NCBI GenBank assembly: GCA_003646525.1
Contig: QMKU01000108.1
Span: 1 to 5,585, forward strand
DNA length: 5,585 nucleotides
Direction of reading: 5' to 3'
Source of the DNA: Campylobacterota bacterium
GTDB lineage: Bacteria; Campylobacterota; Campylobacteria; Campylobacterales; Sulfurovaceae
Of the stretch, positions 1 to 5,156 are shown one piece after another; the stretch's first letter is position 1, and each line of letters begins with the position of its first letter. The position numbers were made by a program, and so were the translations under genes. Below the pieces are notes generated by a model. That model made no database searches. It was given only the letters and a program-made list of their open reading frames with translations, and was not told the DNA's origin.

Positions 1-535
1 AACTATAGCATATAATTTTGAAGATGATAATCTTTCAAGCTGGACAACAAATGCAAAATGGATGATTACTAAAGATAAAAAATCTAAGGTTCTATCGCTA
101 CTTGATGGAGACCATCAAAACCCATTCAATCTCTGCTATAACAGTAATATAAATTTTACCGATGGAACAATCTCAACCAATTTCAGAGCCAATAGAGGTA
201 TAATAGACCAAGGTGGTGGGCTTATGTGGCGTGTTCAAGACAGCAACAACTACTATGTAGCACGGTTCAATCCATTGGAAGATAACTTTAGATTTTATAT
301 TGTAAAAGACGGTATTCGCACAGGGATAGCCTCTGTGGATATAACACTTACGCAAGGATGGCACACTATGAAGATAGTACAAAAAGGGAGTAGATTTGAA
401 GGGTATTTAGATGACAAAAAAGTGTTAGAGGCTACGGACAAAAGAGTCCAAAAAGGTGGTGGAGTAGGTCTTTGGACAAAAGCCGATGCCTTAAGTTCAT
501 TTGATGATTTGGTTATTGAAATTGAGGAAAAATGA
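1..535 (+). CDS. DUF1080 / family-16 glycoside hydrolase-like jelly-roll protein (5' end outside window)
   Basis: The frame is open from base 2, so the gene starts upstream; the ATG at 62 is an internal methionine. About 177 residues are visible. The first visible part (YNFEDDNLSSW) matches the usual opening strand of the fold, so the domain is nearly complete here. Later hallmarks are GGLMWRVQDSNNYYVARF, a WHTMKI strand, a GYLDDKKV hairpin and a closing GVGLWTKADALSSFDDL segment. These are typical of concanavalin-like domains related to DUF1080 (3-keto-disaccharide hydrolase-like), which are generally exported. No catalytic role can be assigned, and a sugar- or surface-binding role is only a guess. 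A signal peptide cannot be judged because the N-terminus is missing. The stop overlaps the start of the solute-binding protein gene (ATGA), so the two are likely co-translated and functionally linked. Confidence 0.8.
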   Translation, partial: TIAYNFEDDNLSSWTTNAKWMITKDKKSKVLSLLDGDHQNPFNLCYNSNINFTDGTISTNFRANRGIIDQGGGLMWRVQDSNNYYVARFNPLEDNFRFYIVKDGIRTGIASVDITLTQGWHTMKIVQKGSRFEGYLDDKKVLEATDKRVQKGGGVGLWTKADALSSFDDLVIEIEEK

Positions 536-1521
536 GAAATTTACTATTTCTTATACCATTTATTTTTATGGGATGCTCCGACACTGACCAAAAGAGTGTA
601 ACTATTTATGTATCTGAAGACCAAGTATTTTCCCAACCTCTACTTAAAGATTTTGAGAAAGAGACAGGTGTTAGAGTTGATGCTATATATGATACCGAAG
701 AGTCTAAGAGTACAGGAGTTATGAATAGACTAATTGCCCAAAAGAGTAATCCACAAGCAGATGTATATTGGGCAAATGAGCCAATCCGTGCAGAGGTTTT
801 GAGACAAAAAGGTATCTTGAGTCCATATCAAAGCCCAAATGCTAAAGGAATTCCTAGTATATTTCAAGAGAAAAACCACTATTGGACAGGCTTCTCTGCT
901 AGAATTCGAGTATTGGTAGTAAACAAGAGTATCAAAGATGAACCTACCTCTATACTAGACTACACTAACCCGAAGTTCAAAGGAGAGTCAGTAATCGCCA
1001 ATCCTCTATTTGGCACAACAACTGCTCATATATCTGCTCTATTTTCGGTATGGGGAAAAGAGAAGACTGAGAAATTTTTAAAACAACTAAAAGAGAATAA
1101 AACTGCTATAAGCACAGGAAATGGAGAGAGTGCCGATTTTGTTGCAGATAATAGTTATGCCTTTTCATTGGTTGATAGTGATGATGCTATTTCGCGTCTG
1201 CGACAGGGTAGAGAGATCAAGATAGTCTATCCAGACCAAAAAGATGGTGAGGTGGGGGTATTTGTTGTTCCAAATGCTGTGATGATGATAAGAAATGCTC
1301 CTCATCCCAAGATGGCAAAAAAACTTATTGACTATCTGCTAAGTAAAAAAAGTGAAGAGAAATTAGCATTTGCTGATTGTGCTCAAATACCCCTGCATCA
1401 TGGGGTAGCGATGCCGAAAGAGCTAAAACCGATAGACCAAATAAAGGTGATGAAAGTAGATTATGCCAGAGTAGCAAAAGAGATGATGGAGATTCAAGAG
1501 TATTTAAAAAGATTCTTATGA
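532..1521 (+). CDS. ABC transporter solute-binding lipoprotein, ferric-iron/thiamine/phosphonate-type class
   Basis: This is the substrate-capturing component of the importer encoded by the next two genes. The 329-residue length suits family 1 extracellular solute-binding proteins of the FbpA/AfuA group. Residues 1-15 form a short lipoprotein signal peptide, with hydrophobic LLFLIPFIF followed by MGC, so Cys15 would be lipidated and the protein anchored on the outer face of the inner membrane. Family hallmarks are VTIYVSEDQVF near the N-terminus, ADVYWANE (76-83), YWTGFSARIRVLVVN, NPLFGTTTAH, and PHPKMAKKLIDYLLS near the C-terminus. Where FbpA proteins carry adjacent iron-binding tyrosines, this one has VDSDDA (214-219), so iron is not assured. 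The start at 532 is supported by GAGG at 524-527 and by the ATGA overlap with the preceding gene. Residues C283 and H289-H290 near the C-terminus could be metal ligands, but this is speculative. Confidence 0.87.
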   Translation: MRNLLFLIPFIFMGCSDTDQKSVTIYVSEDQVFSQPLLKDFEKETGVRVDAIYDTEESKSTGVMNRLIAQKSNPQADVYWANEPIRAEVLRQKGILSPYQSPNAKGIPSIFQEKNHYWTGFSARIRVLVVNKSIKDEPTSILDYTNPKFKGESVIANPLFGTTTAHISALFSVWGKEKTEKFLKQLKENKTAISTGNGESADFVADNSYAFSLVDSDDAISRLRQGREIKIVYPDQKDGEVGVFVVPNAVMMIRNAPHPKMAKKLIDYLLSKKSEEKLAFADCAQIPLHHGVAMPKELKPIDQIKVMKVDYARVAKEMMEIQEYLKRFL

Positions 1522-3023
1522 GATTGAGGGAGAGTCTCTTTTTCATAGCATTAATCGTAGTAGTGCTTCTACCTCTACCTATTTTTTCTATGTTTTACAA
1601 TACCCTGCATAGTGAGCAAGGTTTTTCACTATCTCTTTATAGTCAAGTTTTTGATGTTCGGTTAGGACAAAGTTTTTTAAACTCATTAGCTCTTGCTCTT
1701 TTGGTGGCACTTTTCACAACTATTATTGGCACACTCTTGGCTATTTTATTTACCAAAACTTCCCTCCCTTTTAGCAACTTCTTTTTATCTATTTTTATAA
1801 CTCCTCTGCTGATTCCGCCATATATACTTGCATTCTCATGGTTTGAACTGATTGGAAGAGATGGGGTTTTGGGAGAACTGCTTTTTGGCTTTTGGGGAAC
1901 AGCCTTTGTGCTATTTTGGGTATATCTGCCAATACCGATACTTTTAGTTAGCCTATTTCTGACTCAAATAGAGCCAAAACTAGAGGAGTCGGCTCTTCTG
2001 CTCTCTAACTGGAGAGGAGTTTTGAGACAAATAACTATTCCTCTAATCTCTCCTGCCATTGTTTTGTCATCTCTATTGGTCTTTATCTTGACATTTGGAG
2101 AGTTTAGTGTGGCAAATTTCTTGCGTTATCCTATCTTTCCTATGGAGAGCTTCACCCAGTTTTCTGCCTTTTATGACTTCAAGATGGCGACAGTCACTGC
2201 AATGCCTATGCTACTCATGGCACTCATCATAAAGTGGCTGATAGACAAATATACCTTTAACTATCGCTTCAAAAGTAGCCAAAAGATTAAAAAAATTGAG
2301 ATAAATAGATATAGATTTGTTATACTTTTTATACTTATAGGCTTGGCTATTTTGGTCACTCTTCCTTTGGCTCTATTGGTGGTTCATACAGATGTAGATA
2401 ATTTTTTGCTAGCCTGGGAGAGAGGATTTGATCCATTGATGAGAACTCTTTTATACGCTCTGATTGGAGCAACCCTATTGATGGTTTTTGGTTTTTGGGT
2501 GGGTTATATTATTGAAAAAAGGTATAAATTTTTTGAAGGGACTCTTCTCTTTCTCTTTATCACTCCAGCTACAGTTATCGGTATTGGGTTAACACTCTTT
2601 TGGAATAATAGTTGGAGCAATTGGCTCTACGGCACACCACTTATTATACTTTTGGGCTACCTCACCAAATATCTCTTTTTGACATCAAAAATAGCTCAAA
2701 TACGACTCTCTCAAATCCCCTCATCCATGGTCGAATCAGCTCAACTCACAGGGGCAACTTGGAGTCAAATTATTTGGAATATTACTCTGCCATTGAGTCG
2801 TAAATCATTAGTGCTTATGTGGCTGATTGGATTTATATTTTCACTACGAGAGACAACTATGACAATGTTAGTCTACCCTGCTAGCAATGATACTCTACCC
2901 ATATATATATTTACACAGATGGCAAATGGAGACCCCAAAATTATTGCAGCACTCTGTCTGATAATGGTCGGGGTGGTGCTACTTCCTCTGGGGATATATA
3001 TATTGTGGAGACTAGCAAGATGA
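1518..3023 (+). CDS. ABC transporter permease, fused two-domain (FbpB/ThiP-like)
   Basis: This 501-residue inner-membrane protein forms the channel of the importer. It is strongly hydrophobic throughout and contains two binding-protein-dependent permease domains in tandem, so one chain replaces the usual dimer. Each domain has an EAA coupling loop that contacts the ATPase: EESALLLSNWRGVLRQ from about residue 156 and VESAQLTGATWSQIIW from about residue 405. About 12 membrane helices are expected from the family; they were not counted by prediction. The frame is open further upstream to a TTG at 1377, but that start would overlap the binding-protein gene by 145 bases and add a charged, non-membrane leader. 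The ATG at 1518 gives an ATGA overlap and an immediate membrane segment. Its Shine-Dalgarno is weak (AAAGA at 1508-1512), which fits translation by re-initiation after the upstream gene. The two-domain layout is shared by FbpB, ThiP and YnjC, so it does not decide the substrate. Confidence 0.9.
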   Translation: MRLRESLFFIALIVVVLLPLPIFSMFYNTLHSEQGFSLSLYSQVFDVRLGQSFLNSLALALLVALFTTIIGTLLAILFTKTSLPFSNFFLSIFITPLLIPPYILAFSWFELIGRDGVLGELLFGFWGTAFVLFWVYLPIPILLVSLFLTQIEPKLEESALLLSNWRGVLRQITIPLISPAIVLSSLLVFILTFGEFSVANFLRYPIFPMESFTQFSAFYDFKMATVTAMPMLLMALIIKWLIDKYTFNYRFKSSQKIKKIEINRYRFVILFILIGLAILVTLPLALLVVHTDVDNFLLAWERGFDPLMRTLLYALIGATLLMVFGFWVGYIIEKRYKFFEGTLLFLFITPATVIGIGLTLFWNNSWSNWLYGTPLIILLGYLTKYLFLTSKIAQIRLSQIPSSMVESAQLTGATWSQIIWNITLPLSRKSLVLMWLIGFIFSLRETTMTMLVYPASNDTLPIYIFTQMANGDPKIIAALCLIMVGVVLLPLGIYILWRLAR

Positions 3024-3652
3024 TAGAGTTAAAAGATATAAACCTAGAGTTAGATGGCAAGAGTATTTTTAACAATTTCAACCTACATATCAAAGCAAAA
3101 GAGAGGTTGGTTATCGTAGGGGAGTCTGGCTTAGGAAAGAGTAGACTCTTGCGACTTATCGCTGGACTAGATGCTCCTGATAGAGGAGAGATTTATATAG
3201 ACGATATATTGGTTACCAAAGATAGAGAGATTGTAGTAGAGCCTTATGCTCGTGGGGTCAATATGGTCTTCCAAGACTTAGCACTATGGAGTCATTTGAG
3301 TGTAGAGAAAAATATATCTTTTGGGTTAGAAGTTCAAAAAGTGCCTAAAATAGAGATAGACAAAAAGGTCAAAGATATGTTACACTTGGTTGGACTGGAT
3401 GGCTACCAAAAGAGAGAGATTGAGACCCTCTCAGGTGGTGAACAACAACGAATTGCCTTAGCAAGGTCTCTAGCAACCAATCCAAAAATTCTATTGATGG
3501 ACGAACCCCTATCTAGCCTTGACTATCAAAGACAAAAACTATTAAGCCAAAAGATTGTAGAGCTTCAAGAGCTATTGGGCTTCACATTGATATATGTCAC
3601 ACACAACCACAAAGAGGCGAGGAGCGTGGGGAGTAGAGTATTTGAACTATAA
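3020..3652 (+). CDS. ABC transporter ATP-binding protein, short form
   Basis: This cytoplasmic ATPase powers the importer. All nucleotide-binding motifs are present: Walker A GESGLGKS (34-41), Q-loop FQD with Q85, signature LSGGEQQR (137-144), Walker B ILLMDEP (157-163), D-loop LSSLD, and H-loop YVTHN with H195. At 210 residues it ends just after the nucleotide-binding domain. It therefore lacks the C-terminal regulatory/TOBE region found in roughly 350-residue FbpC and PotA-type ATPases, and in length it resembles ThiQ or YnjD. A GTG at 3005 would add five residues; the ATG at 3020 is preferred because it recreates the ATGA overlap seen at the other junctions, with GGAG at 3007-3010 as ribosome binding site. 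It is the last gene of the transport operon. Confidence 0.93.
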   Translation: MIELKDINLELDGKSIFNNFNLHIKAKERLVIVGESGLGKSRLLRLIAGLDAPDRGEIYIDDILVTKDREIVVEPYARGVNMVFQDLALWSHLSVEKNISFGLEVQKVPKIEIDKKVKDMLHLVGLDGYQKREIETLSGGEQQRIALARSLATNPKILLMDEPLSSLDYQRQKLLSQKIVELQELLGFTLIYVTHNHKEARSVGSRVFEL

Positions 3653-3667
3653 ATTTTTGTAATCATC

Positions 3668-3687
3668 GGTGCGCTAGCAAACGCTCC
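3668..3687. repeat. Imperfect inverted repeat in the inter-operon spacer
   Basis: GGTGCG (3668-3673) pairs with CGCTCC (3682-3687) with one T-T mismatch, leaving an 8-base loop. The block is clearly more GC-rich than the bases around it and does not run directly into a T tract, so it is not a standard terminator by itself. Short GC-rich palindromes in AT-rich spacers are often copies of dispersed repeats, but only one copy is present in this window, so that reading is inference. Confidence 0.4.
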
Positions 3688-3691
3688 CTAC

Positions 3692-3709
3692 AGAACCAAT
3701 GGTTTTTTT
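3692..3709 (+). terminator. Weak candidate intrinsic terminator after the ABC operon
   Basis: A six-pair stem (3692-3697 with 3701-3706, one G-T wobble) with an AAT loop runs directly into a T tract (3703-3709). It lies about 40 bases after the ATPase stop and before the next promoter, where termination is expected. The stem is short and AT-rich, so it may work only together with the GC-rich hairpin just upstream, or not at all. Confidence 0.4.
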
Positions 3710-3730
3710 ATTTGAAATTTAAATATTTGC

Positions 3731-3746
3731 TTATTTTTGATATACT
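3731..3746 (+). promoter_or_regulatory. Candidate sigma-70 promoter for the fic/nuclease block
   Basis: The sequence TTATTTTTGATATACT contains a T-rich stretch, TTG just before the -10, and the -10 hexamer TATACT (3741-3746). No -35 box sits at normal spacing; the nearest match, TTGAAA at 3712, is 23 bases away. A T-rich tract plus extended -10 without a clear -35 is the usual housekeeping promoter form in Campylobacterota. Transcription would start near 3753, about 25 bases ahead of the small gene at 3778. Confidence 0.55.
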
Positions 3747-3765
3747 AGAGCATATTATATTTATT

Positions 3766-3771
3766 GGAAGG
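3766..3771 (+). promoter_or_regulatory. Ribosome binding site GGAAGG for the broken small gene
   Basis: A strong purine-rich Shine-Dalgarno lies six bases ahead of the ATG at 3778. It is the best evidence that translation truly begins there, although the frame stops after 32 codons. Confidence 0.6.
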
Positions 3772-3777
3772 TGAGTT

Positions 3778-4033
3778 ATGACTAATGTGGAAATAAATGA
3801 CCCTTGGCTTGAAAGTGTTTACAAGAGTGAGTTTGATGCTAATCCTACAAAGTTTTTAGAAACATTCAAAAGATAATTTTATATTTGGATTTCTTTTAGC
3901 CTATGGTGAGTCAAAGGCTACTATTGCACGACTTAAAAAAGGTGACTTGAATCAGCTTGAGAGTAATGGTGAAGAGAGGCTTGAATATCTTTTTGGGCTT
4001 CATGAAGAGATGACAGCAGAGGAAAAGAGATAA
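3778..4033 (+). pseudogene. Small unrecognised gene interrupted by a one-base frameshift
   Basis: With its own promoter and ribosome binding site, the frame starting at 3778 runs 32 codons (MTNVEINDPWLESVYKSEFD at the start) and stops at 3876. Removing one A from the AAAA run at 3868-3871 joins it to a second open frame (FKDNFIFGFLLAYGESKAT and onward) that continues without stops to TAA at 4031-4033. The restored product would be about 84 residues. The second frame has no credible start of its own, which supports one original gene. I do not recognise the family. Its last 20 or so residues (EERLEYLFGLHEEM) are nearly repeated in the small ORF at 5003. The restored stop overlaps the fic start by one base (TAATG), so it was built as the first gene of this operon. 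A sequencing error in the A run would give the same picture. Confidence 0.65.
3965..4026 (+). repeat. Direct repeat, copy A, upstream of fic
   Basis: This 62-base segment matches 5051-5112 at 56 positions, including an uninterrupted identical stretch of 31 bases (3970-4000). It encodes the tail of the broken small gene. The two copies are about 1.09 kb apart and bracket fic. Confidence 0.9.
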
Positions 4034-5001
4034 TGAGCTATAAACCACCATATACAATAACATCAAAAATGGTAAATCTTATATCAGCTATTAGTGAAGA
4101 ATTAACAAAAATAGAATACAATAAAAAAGATATTGTTACCCCACGATTAAGAAAAAAGAATCGTGTTAAAACTCTGGCAGGAACCCTTGAAATAGAGGGC
4201 AATTATATGGGTGAAGAGAAAATTACTGCTATGTTAGATGGCAAAAAAGTTCTTGGAACTTATGAGGAGATACTTGAAGTCGAAGGTGCTATAAATAGCT
4301 ATAAAGAGTTTGAAAATTATAGATATGATAATCTAGATGATCTATTAAAAGCACATAAAATATTGATGAAAGATATTTTAACAACAGCAGGTAAATTTAG
4401 AAGTATAAATGTAGGAGTAGGCAGTAAAGAGGGTGTATCTCATGTTGCTCCACCTTGTGGACTAGTGCCAAACTTAATGACGGATTTGTTTTATTGGCTC
4501 AAAAATAGTGATGAACACATGCTTATAAAGTCTTGTGTATTTCATTATGAATTTGAGTTTATACATCCTTTTTCTGATGGGAATGGTCGCATTGGTAGAC
4601 TTTGGCAAAGTGTGATGCTTTATGATTGGAAAGATGTATTTGTAGTGATGCCAACAGAGAGTATTGTAAGAGATAATCAAGATAAATATTATGAAGCGCT
4701 AGAGGATTCAGGAAGCTTAGGTGAATCTACACCATTTATAGAATTTATGCTAGAAGTAATCTTAAATACTATACTAAAGGTCGGCAATAAGGTCGGTAAT
4801 AAGGTCGGTAATACTCTAACAGAAAATCAATTAAAGATTATAGAAAGTATAGAAAATAATTCTAAAATATCAGCAGTTAAATTATCACAAATTGTTGGCA
4901 TATCCAAAAGAAAGATAGAAGAGAATTTAGCGAAATTAAAAGAGTTGAATATACTTGAAAGAGTTGGCGGCACTCGTGGACACTGGGAAGTAAAGGAATA
5001 A
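4033..5001 (+). CDS. fic: Fic family protein with N-terminal inhibitory motif and C-terminal winged helix
   Basis: Fic enzymes usually transfer AMP from ATP to hydroxyl side chains of target proteins. The catalytic motif HPFSDGNGRIGR (178-189) is intact, with catalytic His178, an acidic residue at 182 and the phosphate-binding GNGR. Upstream, TLEIEG (51-56) fits the inhibitory consensus [S/T]xxxE[G/N], placed N-terminal to the Fic core as in class II Fic proteins, so the enzyme probably restrains itself. After the Fic core, a linker of three KVGN repeats (249-260) leads to a winged-helix-like domain (about 262-322, with KLSQIVGISKRKIEENLAKL), suggesting DNA binding or autoregulation. The 322-residue length fits Fic-HTH proteins. 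The start is supported by GAGGA at 4019-4023 and the one-base overlap with the preceding stop. The target protein is unknown. It sits between two small genes with related tails and ahead of a DUF1016 nuclease, a context suggesting an accessory or defence role. Confidence 0.93.
   Translation: MSYKPPYTITSKMVNLISAISEELTKIEYNKKDIVTPRLRKKNRVKTLAGTLEIEGNYMGEEKITAMLDGKKVLGTYEEILEVEGAINSYKEFENYRYDNLDDLLKAHKILMKDILTTAGKFRSINVGVGSKEGVSHVAPPCGLVPNLMTDLFYWLKNSDEHMLIKSCVFHYEFEFIHPFSDGNGRIGRLWQSVMLYDWKDVFVVMPTESIVRDNQDKYYEALEDSGSLGESTPFIEFMLEVILNTILKVGNKVGNKVGNTLTENQLKIIESIENNSKISAVKLSQIVGISKRKIEENLAKLKELNILERVGGTRGHWEVKE
4777..4812 (+). repeat. Three 12-bp tandem units encoding KVGN within fic
   Basis: Three consecutive units of AAGGTCGGYAAT, the first differing from the others by one C/T, encode KVGN three times (residues 249-260). 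They lie in the linker between the Fic core and the winged helix. The unit is a multiple of three, so copy-number changes would alter linker length without breaking the frame. Confidence 0.95.
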
Positions 5002-5002
5002 T

Positions 5003-5125
5003 ATGACACAAGACTTAAAAGAAAAATATTATAGAAACAGATCATTTAAAAATGATGAAGAGAGGCTTGAATATCTTTTTGGGCTTTATGAGGAGATGAT
5101 AGCCAAGGAAAATATTATAAAATGA
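5003..5125 (+). CDS. Small ORF, 40 residues, unrecognised; tail shared with the gene before fic
   Basis: It begins MTQDLKEKYYRNRSFK and ends after EERLEYLFGLYEEM plus a short lysine-containing tail. It is a small charged protein with no signal peptide or membrane segment, and the second half looks able to form an amphipathic helix. AAAGGAA (4992-4998) is a good ribosome binding site ending four bases before the ATG, and the start lies one base after the fic stop, so translation is probably coupled to fic. Its C-terminal half is almost the same as that of the broken gene at 3778, at both protein and DNA level, while the N-terminal halves differ. It could be a real small partner protein or a leftover from duplication of a larger gene. 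It lacks the full Fic antitoxin motif. Confidence 0.55.
   Translation: MTQDLKEKYYRNRSFKNDEERLEYLFGLYEEMIAKENIIK
5051..5112 (+). repeat. Direct repeat, copy B, downstream of fic
   Basis: Partner of the copy at 3965-4026, with six differences in 62 bases. Most of the differences fall in the 3' half, and several are third-position changes that keep the protein sequence, which suggests the tail has been kept as coding sequence since the duplication. Confidence 0.9.
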
Positions 5126-5156
5126 TATATTATCTAATCTTGAAAAAGGGAAATAG

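Noticed and set aside
62..535. ATG at 62 as the start of the first gene
   Set aside because: The same frame is open to the window edge, and the upstream residues fit the first strand of the domain, so this is an internal methionine.
1377..1517. TTG start giving a 548-residue permease
   Set aside because: It would overlap the binding-protein gene by 145 bases and add a polar leader; ATG 1518 fits both the operon pattern and the membrane topology.
2612..2803. 63-codon ORF in another frame within the permease gene
   Set aside because: It lies wholly inside a well-supported membrane protein gene and shows no domain or ribosome binding site of its own.
3005..3019. GTG start for the ATPase
   Set aside because: It adds only five residues, while ATG 3020 reproduces the ATGA overlap of the operon; it cannot be wholly excluded.
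3005..3652. Naming the importer fbpABC or thiBPQ
   Set aside because: The motifs support only the broad class; the tyrosine pair is missing from the binding protein and the short ATPase is shared by several substrate groups.
3950..4030. Small upstream gene as a VbhA-type Fic antitoxin
   Set aside because: The closest match, SNGEER, lacks the final G/N of the [S/T]xxxE[G/N] motif, and Fic already carries its own N-terminal inhibitory motif.
4777..4812. Short CRISPR-like array
   Set aside because: The units are contiguous 12-mers without spacers, in frame inside fic.
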